This document shows positions 9,047-16,892 of a stretch of DNA of 64,000 nt, in pieces. Below the pieces are notes generated by a model. It was given only the letters and a program-made list of their open reading frames with translations. It was not told where the DNA came from and did no database searches. Source of the stretch: Noviluteimonas lactosilytica (GTDB taxonomy: Bacteria; Pseudomonadota; Gammaproteobacteria; Xanthomonadales; Xanthomonadaceae); assembly GCF_020866925.1 (NCBI RefSeq), contig NZ_JAJGAK010000003.1, forward strand, positions 62,001-126,000. Direction: 5' to 3'. The position numbers and the translations under genes are program-made. The first letter of the stretch is position 1; each line of letters begins with the position of its first letter.

Positions 9047-9071
9047 GGGGCAATCTCCGTGGAGGATCGAT

Positions 9072-9097
9072 CCGCGCGGCCGAGGGAAGCCGCGCGG
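9072..9097. promoter_or_regulatory. Inverted repeat in the thrS-infC gap
   Basis: CCGCGCGGC and GCCGCGCGG form a perfect nine-base inverted repeat with an eight-base spacer, between the thrS stop and the infC ribosome-binding site. There is no T-run, so it is not an intrinsic terminator. It could stabilise the infC mRNA 5' end or take part in IF-3 autoregulation. Confidence 0.4.
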
Positions 9098-9112
9098 TCC
9101 TTGTACTAAACG

Positions 9113-11029
9113 CTACTGCTCGTCGCGCAAGCGCTGCGCGAAGTCGGCGATGGACATGGTCCCCAGGTCCTCGCCACTGCGCGTGCGCACCGCGATCGCG
9201 CCGTTTTCCTTTTCGCGGTCACCGACCACGAGCAGGTACGGCACGCGCTGCAGCGTGTGCTCGCGGATCTTATAGCCGATCTTCTCGTTCCGCAAATCGG
9301 CATCCACGCGGAAGCCTTGATTCGTAAGGGTTTTCCGAACGTCGGCCACCCAATCGGCCTGGGCGTCGGTGATGTTCATCACCACCGCCTGCACCGGCGC
9401 CAGCCACGGCGGGAAATGGCCGGCGTGATGCTCGATCAGGATGCCGATGAAACGCTCCATCGAACCCACGATCGCGCGGTGCAGCATGACCGGGTGGCGG
9501 CGGGCGCTGTGCTCGTCCACGTACTCGGCGCCCAGGCGCCCGGGCATCATGAAATCGACCTGCATGGTGCCCAGCTGCCAGGTGCGGCCGATGGCGTCCT
9601 TGAGGTGGTATTCGATCTTCGGGCCGTAGAAGGCGCCCTCGCCCGGCAGCTCCTGCCATTCGACGCCGGCCGCGCGCAGCGCCGAACGCAGCGCTTCTTC
9701 GGCCTTGTCCCAGGTGGCGTCGTCGCCGAGGCGCGGTTCCGGGCGCAGCGCGATCTTCAGCTGCACGTCCTCGAAGCCGAAGCGGCCGTAGACGTCCATC
9801 GCCTGCTTGTGGAACGCGGTGACCTCGGCCTCGATCTGGTCTTCGGTGCAGAAGATGTGGCCGTCGTCCTGGGTGAAGCCGCGCACGCGCAGGATGCCGT
9901 GCAGCGCGCCCGAGGGTTCGTTGCGATGGCACGCGCCGAACTCGCCGTAGCGGATCGGCAGGTCGCGGTAGCTGTGCAGGCCGGAGTTGAAGATCTGCAC
10001 GTGGCCCGGGCAGTTCATCGGCTTCACGGCGTAGGTGCGCTTCTCCGACTCGGTGAAGAACATGTTCGACTGGTAGTTGTCCCAGTGGCCCGAACGCTTC
10101 CACAGCGATACGTCGAGGATCTGCGGGCAGCGCACTTCCTGGTAGCCGCTCTCGCGATACACACGGCGCATGTACTGCTCGACGACCTGCCAGACCGACC
10201 AGCCCTTCGGATGCCAGAACACCAGGCCCGGCGCTTCTTCCTGCAGGTGGAACAGGTCCTGCTGCTTGGCGATCTTGCGGTGGTCGCGCTTCTCGGCTTC
10301 CTCGAGTTGCGTGAGATACGCCTTGAGGTCCTTGTCGTTCAACCACGCGGTGCCGTAGATGCGGCTGAGCATCTGGTTGTTCGAATCGCCGCGCCAGTAG
10401 GCGCCGGCGACCTTCATCAGCTTGAAGGCGCGCAGCTTGTCGGTGCCCGGCACGTGCGGGCCGCGGCACAGGTCGGTGAACTCGCCCTGCGAATACAGCG
10501 AGAGATCTTCGTTGGCCGGGATCGACTCGATGATCTCCGCCTTGTAGTGCTCGCCCATGCCCTTGAAGAACGCGACGGCTTCGTCGCGCGACTTCACGCT
10601 GCGCGACACCGGCTGCGCTTCCTTCACGATCTTCTGCATTTCCGCTTCGATCGCGGGCAGGTCTTCGGGCGTGAACGGCCGCTCGTACGCGAAGTCGTAG
10701 TAGAAGCCGTTGTCGATGACCGGGCCGATCGTGACCTGCGCGCCGGGGAACAGGCGCTGCACGGCCTGCGCGAGCAGGTGCGCGGTGGAATGGCGCAGCA
10801 CGTCGAGCGCGTCGGGGTGCTTCTCGGTGACGATTTCGAGCGCGGCGTCGTGGTCGATGCGGAAGCTCGTGTCGACGAGCTTGCCGTCGACCTTGCCGGC
10901 GAGCGCGGCCTTGGCCAGGCCGGCGCCGATCGACGCGGCGACCTCACCGACGGAAACGGGATGGTCGAAGTTGCGGACGCTGCCGTCGGGAAGCGTCACT
11001 GCGACGGGCGATTGGACTTCTGCGTTCAT
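9113..11029 (-). CDS. thrS: Threonyl-tRNA synthetase
   Basis: 638 residues, the usual length. It charges tRNA-Thr and edits serine. The N-terminal TGS domain ([11 protein letters not shown], about residues 13-23), the editing domain with [16 protein letters not shown] (around residue 79), and the class II core with the zinc-ligand region [13 protein letters not shown] and [20 protein letters not shown] are visible. The C-terminal anticodon-binding domain ([19 protein letters not shown]) is intact. The gene ends 66 bases before the infC start, and both are likely cotranscribed as in other bacteria. Confidence 0.97.
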   Translation of the reverse strand: MNAEVQSPVAVTLPDGSVRNFDHPVSVGEVAASIGAGLAKAALAGKVDGKLVDTSFRIDHDAALEIVTEKHPDALDVLRHSTAHLLAQAVQRLFPGAQVTIGPVIDNGFYYDFAYERPFTPEDLPAIEAEMQKIVKEAQPVSRSVKSRDEAVAFFKGMGEHYKAEIIESIPANEDLSLYSQGEFTDLCRGPHVPGTDKLRAFKLMKVAGAYWRGDSNNQMLSRIYGTAWLNDKDLKAYLTQLEEAEKRDHRKIAKQQDLFHLQEEAPGLVFWHPKGWSVWQVVEQYMRRVYRESGYQEVRCPQILDVSLWKRSGHWDNYQSNMFFTESEKRTYAVKPMNCPGHVQIFNSGLHSYRDLPIRYGEFGACHRNEPSGALHGILRVRGFTQDDGHIFCTEDQIEAEVTAFHKQAMDVYGRFGFEDVQLKIALRPEPRLGDDATWDKAEEALRSALRAAGVEWQELPGEGAFYGPKIEYHLKDAIGRTWQLGTMQVDFMMPGRLGAEYVDEHSARRHPVMLHRAIVGSMERFIGILIEHHAGHFPPWLAPVQAVVMNITDAQADWVADVRKTLTNQGFRVDADLRNEKIGYKIREHTLQRVPYLLVVGDREKENGAIAVRTRSGEDLGTMSIADFAQRLRDEQ

Positions 11030-11050
11030 GCGGATTGGCTCACCGGAAAC

Positions 11051-11072
11051 AAAAAAAGCGCCCGAGGGCGCC
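11051..11072 (-). terminator. Intrinsic terminator upstream of thrS
   Basis: On the minus strand GGCGCCC-TC-GGGCGC is followed by seven T residues. It lies between tRNA-Val and the thrS start, 22 bases before the ATG, so it can end the tRNA transcript or act as an attenuator in the thrS leader. Confidence 0.75.
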
Positions 11073-11196
11073 TGCTGACTTGCTTAGCTAGCGACTCGGA
11101 AGGGTCAGAGGTGGTACGTCGTAGTCCCCATGTCGTCACCTCTTCCTGCTGTCGCCGCTGTGTTGCCGCTGATGTCGTGACCACGCCGGTGAAGCG

Positions 11197-11271
11197 TGGT
11201 GGGCGGTACAGGGTTCGAACCTGTGACCCCTACCATGTCAAGGTAGTGCTCTACCGCTGAGCTAACCGCCC
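11197..11271 (-). tRNA. tRNA-Val (GAC anticodon)
   Basis: 75 bases with a complete cloverleaf. The acceptor GGGCGGT pairs with ACCGCCC, the D-arm contains AGCTCAGCGGTAGAGC, the anticodon stem CTACC/GGTAG encloses TTGACAT, giving anticodon GAC, and the T-arm contains GGTTCGAACC. The CCA end is encoded. A terminator follows about 125 bases downstream, just before thrS. Confidence 0.95.
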
Positions 11272-11357
11272 GTTTCGTACCCCGTCCGAACCAATCGGTC
11301 CGAACGGGGCTGCGCAGTTTAGCGGAGCGGCCCCGCAGCGACAACGGGGGCGAGCGA

Positions 11358-14048
11358 TTACTTCAGCTTCTTGCCCGGACCGCCGGTGCGCTGGAGGTCG
11401 GCGTGGATCCGGTAACGCGAGGTCGACTTCGGGAGCTGCGCGCCCACGACCTGGTCGATGACGAGATCGAAGAACTCGGGGGCTTCACGCTTCCCGTCAT
11501 GGTGCATCTCGATGACCGGGAGATAATCGCCGCCCGATGACCCCTCCGCGATGGTCATGGTGCCGGAGATCCCGATGTAGTCCTCGCCCGATTTCGCGGT
11601 GCCGTCGACGGTGCGGTAGCGGAACGAAACGCCGCCTGCCGGCGCCACGCCGGCCAGCCGCACCTGCAACCAGATCTGGTTGTGCGTGTCGGCGAGGGGC
11701 GACACGAAGTCCGCCTCCATCGGCGCGACCAGCGTCGGCAGGTTCGACAGCGTGAGGTCGAGCGTCGTGTCGTCGCGCACGTCGAGAAAGTACGCGTACG
11801 TGGGCGAGAACGGCTGGGTGTTGCCGGGCACGTCGAACGGGCCTTCCCAATCCACCCGGAAGAAGGAGCCGCGTGGCACGCGCGCCGCGTACTTCCAATC
11901 CGTCGCGCTGCCGACCTGGATCGTGCGGTTAATGCGCCGGTTGGGACCGTGCGATTCCGTGGTCGACAGTGTGATGTCGCTCGGCGGCGTCATGCCGGGG
12001 GCCGCGCGCACCGTGCCGCTGACCAGCACGCCGGGCTCGACGAGCATGTGTTCCTGGTGCGCGACACGCACTTCATTCAGCATGCGCCACGGCAGCACGA
12101 ACGGATCGGGCAGCGACGGCGTGCTCAGGATGACCTGCATGCCGCGCGGCACGGCGACCGAGTACGCGAAGTTCGGCGGCTGCAGCTCGCGCAGGATCAT
12201 CGAACCGGCGCCGTCGAGACCGTCGAGTTGCATCAGCACCGGCGTCGTCGGCGCCGTGCCTTCGGGGAACCAGAGCTGGCCCCACAGCCCCACGCGCGGG
12301 TCGCTCTCCGACAGCGTGATCACCGCATCGGCATCGGACACCGCGTTGGTCGAAGCGATGTGCAGCGCGATGGTCTCGTCGCCTTCGGCGACGATGTCGG
12401 GCTTGACCGTGATCTGCGCATAACCTTCTCGCTCGCCCTGGGGAATGACGATGGACGAAACGGCGAGTGTGTAATCGACGTTCTGCGTGGCCGTGCCGCC
12501 AACCACCGCGATGTCCACCGCAACGCCATCGACGCCGGCCTTGCCCGAGAGGCGAATCGGCACCGCGAGCGTGATCGGCGCGTAGAACGGCGCGACCACC
12601 TCGACGTCGGCGATCGCCAGCTGGTTCGGCACGTTGCGGAACGCGGCGACGGCGGGCGCCACCAGGTTGAAGCTGCGTACGTTGTCCGAATAATCGGCGA
12701 TCCCGCAGGGCGCACCGACGCAATCCTTCTTCGCGGGATTCGAGAATCGGGCGATCCACTGCTGTTCCGCGCTGCCGTCCCAATACGCCATGACCGTGCG
12801 GAAGGTCTTGGTGCGATAGCCTGACGAGAACACGAACGCACCGTGGTTGGTGACGCTGTTGATCGGAGTGTCAGTCTCGCGATCGTGCATCGAGCCGATG
12901 TTGTGGCCTAGTTCGTGCGGATGCACGAGCGTGCCGCAATCGCCATCCACGTTGACGACGTTGTAGGCGAAATTCGCATACACCTGCGTGCGGCCGTAGG
13001 AGAAGCCGGGCGTGTAGCCCACGCCGCACGTCCCGTCGTTCTCGTAGTGCGGGCGCAGCACCGAAACCAGGTCGCCGGAATACTGGTCGCGCAGCGCTTC
13101 GAGGTCGACGCCGAAGGCGCCCGGCGAGTACGCGGCCGACGACAACACGTCGGTGTTGCGCGCAGTACCCGGGATATCGAGTTCGCGCACATGCACCGAC
13201 CGCATGCGCACGCGACTGCCGCTGTCGATGTGCGCCTGGTTGGTGATCGCGATCAGGTTGGCGATCTCCGTCTGCACCGCCGACGCGCTGCCGCGCAGCG
13301 TGACCTGGCCGGGCGTGTAGAGCGTGATCAGGTCGATGGTGACCGGCGTCGTGTCGATGGCGGCGGCGACGAGCGATTGCGCGGTCGGCGACGGGGTCGC
13401 GGTCGGCGACGGGGTCGCGTTCGGCGCAGTCGTCGCGTCCGGCTTCGGCGATGCGACTTGCATCGGGGTGGAAGCCGCCGCCACGTGCGTCGGCTTGCCG
13501 GCGAATTGCGGGACGCGGCTGCGATCCGGCATCACCGCATCGGTCTTGCCGATGACGCGCGCCGCATTGCGCGGCACGATGCCGCCATCCGGCGTCACGA
13601 CGACGCGGTCGCCCGGCGCGGTGAACACGTGCAGCGCGTTGCCGTCGGGCATCGGGATGCGGCCGAACACCGCGTTGCCGCCGAAGGTCAGCACCATCGC
13701 TTGCGCGCCGACGCGCGTGGGCGCGCGGCCGACGATGTTCCAGTGACCACTCTCGTCGGTGAACTGGCGTTCGATCGCGATCGCGTGTTCGCGGCCGTCG
13801 GGCAATGCGAGGCGCAACGTGCCATCGCGCACCGCGGCGCGCGCGATGGCGGCGTCGATGCGGATCGGTTGCGGCGATTCGAACGTCGCGCCGTCCGGCA
13901 ACGCGACCAGTGGTGCGCGGGAAACAGGGGCTACCTCGGCACGCGACGCCGGATCCGTGCCGTCGCGCGCGGACTGCATCCACGCTGCGAGACCGAAGAC
14001 GCACACCAACCCTGCGAGCGCGAGGCCCGCCTCCTTGCGAAGCTGCAT
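11358..14048 (-). CDS. Secreted reprolysin-like zinc metalloprotease with Calx-beta-like domain, paralog 1
   Basis: 896 residues. An N-terminal hydrophobic segment (about residues 8-24) suggests export or anchoring. A propeptide-like region (IAIERQFTDESGHWNIVGRA) precedes a Pro/Thr/Ser linker, then a metzincin domain: HELGHNIGSMHD (about residues 377-388) has the zinc-binding HExxHxxGxxHD, followed by a Met-turn in TVMAYWDG. The C-terminal half contains Calx-beta-like segments (DVEVVAPF...DYTLAVSSIVIPQGEREGY; FRYRTVDGTAKSGEDYIGIS), domains that often bind calcium. It is the last of three tandem paralogs, with 58 bases between its ATG and the paralog 2 stop. The substrate is unknown. Confidence 0.88.
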   Translation of the reverse strand: MQLRKEAGLALAGLVCVFGLAAWMQSARDGTDPASRAEVAPVSRAPLVALPDGATFESPQPIRIDAAIARAAVRDGTLRLALPDGREHAIAIERQFTDESGHWNIVGRAPTRVGAQAMVLTFGGNAVFGRIPMPDGNALHVFTAPGDRVVVTPDGGIVPRNAARVIGKTDAVMPDRSRVPQFAGKPTHVAAASTPMQVASPKPDATTAPNATPSPTATPSPTAQSLVAAAIDTTPVTIDLITLYTPGQVTLRGSASAVQTEIANLIAITNQAHIDSGSRVRMRSVHVRELDIPGTARNTDVLSSAAYSPGAFGVDLEALRDQYSGDLVSVLRPHYENDGTCGVGYTPGFSYGRTQVYANFAYNVVNVDGDCGTLVHPHELGHNIGSMHDRETDTPINSVTNHGAFVFSSGYRTKTFRTVMAYWDGSAEQQWIARFSNPAKKDCVGAPCGIADYSDNVRSFNLVAPAVAAFRNVPNQLAIADVEVVAPFYAPITLAVPIRLSGKAGVDGVAVDIAVVGGTATQNVDYTLAVSSIVIPQGEREGYAQITVKPDIVAEGDETIALHIASTNAVSDADAVITLSESDPRVGLWGQLWFPEGTAPTTPVLMQLDGLDGAGSMILRELQPPNFAYSVAVPRGMQVILSTPSLPDPFVLPWRMLNEVRVAHQEHMLVEPGVLVSGTVRAAPGMTPPSDITLSTTESHGPNRRINRTIQVGSATDWKYAARVPRGSFFRVDWEGPFDVPGNTQPFSPTYAYFLDVRDDTTLDLTLSNLPTLVAPMEADFVSPLADTHNQIWLQVRLAGVAPAGGVSFRYRTVDGTAKSGEDYIGISGTMTIAEGSSGGDYLPVIEMHHDGKREAPEFFDLVIDQVVGAQLPKSTSRYRIHADLQRTGGPGKKLK
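13381..13416. repeat. Two perfect 18-bp tandem copies coding a linker
   Basis: GCGGTCGGCGACGGGGTC occurs twice head to tail, with a degenerate third copy following. On the minus strand it encodes repeated T-P-S-P-T-A units in the linker between the propeptide and the protease domain of paralog 1. Such repeats can change copy number by slippage and vary the linker length. Confidence 0.8.
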
Positions 14049-14106
14049 TGCAACGTCCCCCCGGTTTCGCTGCGTGCCACGAAGTTACGGCATCCGCCCG
14101 CCGATG

Positions 14107-16821
14107 CTATTTGCGGTCCACCTGCCCCTTGCCGCCGGTCTTGCCGTCGTCGTTGGCGATGCCGACATGCAACGCCTTCTGGAACATCACGCCGCCCACG
14201 ACGCTGTCGACGACGACGTCGAACTTGCGCCCGGGGGTGTTGTCGGTGTTTTCGAGCGTCTTGATGCGGATCGTGTCGAGGAGCTCTTCCGGATCGATCG
14301 TGACGGTGCCGCTCGCGGCGACGTAGTGTGCGCCCGCCTTCGCGGTGCCGTCGACGGTGTGCCACGTCAGCGTGATCGGCGTCGACGGCAACGGCCACAC
14401 GTAGCGTTCGAATTCGACGACCGCGTCCTGGCCTTCGGCGACGGGCAACGGACGTCCGAGCACGCTCTGGACGCTCGAACGCGTCGGATTCAACGTGAAG
14501 TCGCTGCGCACGTCCTGGATGCGCGCCGACCACGTGGCGAACGGCAGCGTGTTGCCGTCCACCGGCAGGTTCGTGCCTTCGACGTACATTTCGAGGGTCG
14601 CGCCAGGGATGGCGCGGAATTCGAATGCGCCGGTCGTCGGGTCGGGGATCCAGACGTGATCGCTCTTGCGCATCTCGCCGTTGACGTACTGATGGACAGC
14701 CATCTGGGGCTCGGCCAGGGGCCGGATCATCCCCGCCGCCACGTTGATCGTGCCCGTCACGCGCAGCGTGCGTTCGAGCGTCACGTCGACGATGCGGTCT
14801 TCCCAGACTTCATCGAGCTGCGCGACGCGCGTGTAAGCGACCTCGTCGGCGAGCGCGTAATCCATCCTGAAACGGAACGGTGCGCCCGGTGCGACGGGCA
14901 ACTGGATGCTCCACAGGCCGGGTTCGGTCTTCGAAATGTGCTCCTGTTTCGTCGCGTCGTCGTCGTACGCATCGCCCGTCCACTCGATCAGGAACATGTC
15001 GGGCAAGGTGACGCCGGCCGGGGCGCGGATGTTGAGCGTGATGACCGGACGCGGGTCGTCGTCGCGCTGGAGTGCGACCGCATCGGCCTTCTCGACGGTG
15101 TAGCCATCGGGCGCCGTGAGGTGCACGAGGATGGTTTCGTCGGGTTCGACGACCGGCGGGCGGCCCGCGTTGTCGTTGAAGGACAGCAGCGTGAAGAACG
15201 CTTCGCGCTGTCCGGCGGGAATGGTCAGATCATGCGAGTTGCTGTCGTAGTAATCGCCGCGCGGTTGCTGCAGCGGATCCGCGGTGCCGCCCGTGATGTC
15301 GACGTGCACCTGCACGCCGCCCTCCGGCGCGGGCGCGGAAAGACGGATGGGGAAGGAAATGTATTTCCCCTCGTAGCTGATCGTGTCGGCGATCGCGATG
15401 GTGCCCTTCGGCCCGCGGAACGCCGCGATGGCCGGCGCCATGAGGTTGAGGCTGCGCACGTTGTCGATGCGCTCGGCTTCGCCGCACGCGATGCCGTTGC
15501 AGGCGACTTCGGGGCTCGAGAAGCGGCCGAGCCAAGGGCCCTCGCCGGGATCGGCCATGATCGTGGCGAACCCGTCGGTCTTCAGGTCGAAGGAGAACGC
15601 GAACGCACCGTGCGAGATCACGCCGTTCTCGTCGCGTTGCGCGGCCTTGTCGTGCGCCGAACCCATCGCGTGGCCGAGTTCGTGTGCGAGCACGTACTGG
15701 CCGCACGGCGCGACGTTCGCGACCACGTAACCGTGCGCCGCCGACAACCCATTCGGGCCGGCGTAGCCGGCGCCGTTGAGCCACGACGCGCCGCACGAAT
15801 CGGCGTCGAGTTCCGCCGAATGCGGGCGGATGTAGGCCGCGAGATCGGCTTCGTGATCGTCGCGCTTGGCTTCGAAGTCGATGTACGTGCCGGTGTCGAG
15901 GTCCACGCCCTTGGTCATGATGTCGAGCACTTGCTCGTTGCTCTTCGTCGCCGGCAGCGCGACTTCCTGCAGTCCCACCATCTTCAGACGCACGCGGCTT
16001 CCGCTGTCGATGTGCGCCTGTGCCGCGATCGCGAACAGGTTGGCGACTTCGGTTTCGGCGGCGGACTGGCTGCCGCGCAGCGCGACGAGCTCGGGCGAAT
16101 ACATCGCGAGCACGGTGATTTCGACCGGCGTCGTGTCGACCGGCCACGGCGTGGCAGCAGCGGCGGGCGCGGTGAGCGTGGTGCGCTGCGTGGTCGACGC
16201 GGTGTCGCCGGTGTACGTCTCCAGGCGGATCGGACGATCGGCGGCGGCGAGCCACGTGCCGCCGAGGTCGTTCTGCGATTCGGCTTCCGGCCCGATCGGC
16301 GGGATGCGGTAGTCGGGGCTGCCACGACGCAGCGGCGTGCGCAGCGGCGTGAGTCCGCCCGCGGGCGCGACGGTGACGAGGCCGCCCGGGTGCGTTTCGA
16401 CCTGCATCGCGTGCCCATCGGGCGTCGGCAGCATGCCGAACACCGCGTTCGGACCGAAGGTGAGCACCATCGCCTGGCTGCCGGCCGCGGTCTGCACGCG
16501 ACCGACGACCGACCAGTGGCCGCCGCCGTGCGTTTCCTGGCGTTCCATCTGCACGCGGTACGACGTGCCATCGGGCAGGACGACCTGGAGCGCGCCGTCG
16601 CGCAGCGCGCGGCGCGCCATCTCGGCGTCGAGGTGGATCGGCTGCTGGCCGTTCGCCATCGCGCGCGTCATGCGCAACACCGGCTTCGCATCGAGCGCGG
16701 CCATGCCCAGCGCAGGCGATGCCGCCTGCGCGTCGTGTCCGATGTGCCTGAATCCGATGCCGGTCGCCGCGACGATGCCGCCGATGACCAACCAGGTCCC
16801 CACACCCTGCCAACGCGTCAT
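14107..16821 (-). CDS. Secreted reprolysin-like zinc metalloprotease with Calx-beta-like domain, paralog 2
   Basis: 904 residues. The N-terminus has a hydrophobic helix (LVIGGIVAATGIGF). The propeptide-like segment, the DTTPVEITVLAMYSPELVAL block opening the catalytic domain and the zinc site HELGHAMGSAHD (about residues 379-390) align with its neighbours; the Met-turn is in ATIMADPGEG. C-terminal Calx-beta-like segments end in ITLTWHTVDGTAKAGAHYVA. Cysteine pairs around the active site (SCGASW, PCGQYV, ACNGIACG) suggest disulfides in an exported protein. It lies 71 bases downstream of paralog 3 and is probably cotranscribed. Family membership is clear; the biological target is not. Confidence 0.88.
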   Translation of the reverse strand: MTRWQGVGTWLVIGGIVAATGIGFRHIGHDAQAASPALGMAALDAKPVLRMTRAMANGQQPIHLDAEMARRALRDGALQVVLPDGTSYRVQMERQETHGGGHWSVVGRVQTAAGSQAMVLTFGPNAVFGMLPTPDGHAMQVETHPGGLVTVAPAGGLTPLRTPLRRGSPDYRIPPIGPEAESQNDLGGTWLAAADRPIRLETYTGDTASTTQRTTLTAPAAAATPWPVDTTPVEITVLAMYSPELVALRGSQSAAETEVANLFAIAAQAHIDSGSRVRLKMVGLQEVALPATKSNEQVLDIMTKGVDLDTGTYIDFEAKRDDHEADLAAYIRPHSAELDADSCGASWLNGAGYAGPNGLSAAHGYVVANVAPCGQYVLAHELGHAMGSAHDKAAQRDENGVISHGAFAFSFDLKTDGFATIMADPGEGPWLGRFSSPEVACNGIACGEAERIDNVRSLNLMAPAIAAFRGPKGTIAIADTISYEGKYISFPIRLSAPAPEGGVQVHVDITGGTADPLQQPRGDYYDSNSHDLTIPAGQREAFFTLLSFNDNAGRPPVVEPDETILVHLTAPDGYTVEKADAVALQRDDDPRPVITLNIRAPAGVTLPDMFLIEWTGDAYDDDATKQEHISKTEPGLWSIQLPVAPGAPFRFRMDYALADEVAYTRVAQLDEVWEDRIVDVTLERTLRVTGTINVAAGMIRPLAEPQMAVHQYVNGEMRKSDHVWIPDPTTGAFEFRAIPGATLEMYVEGTNLPVDGNTLPFATWSARIQDVRSDFTLNPTRSSVQSVLGRPLPVAEGQDAVVEFERYVWPLPSTPITLTWHTVDGTAKAGAHYVAASGTVTIDPEELLDTIRIKTLENTDNTPGRKFDVVVDSVVGGVMFQKALHVGIANDDGKTGGKGQVDRK

Positions 16822-16892
16822 GCCTGCCCCTGCGAAAGAACGTCCTTACCCGGGCATTCTAACGGGGCCTTGATCAATCTTTCACGTGGCAG

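Noticed and set aside
9257-11260. 667-codon open frame opposite thrS
   Set aside because: It is a shadow of thrS and runs through the tRNA-Val region.
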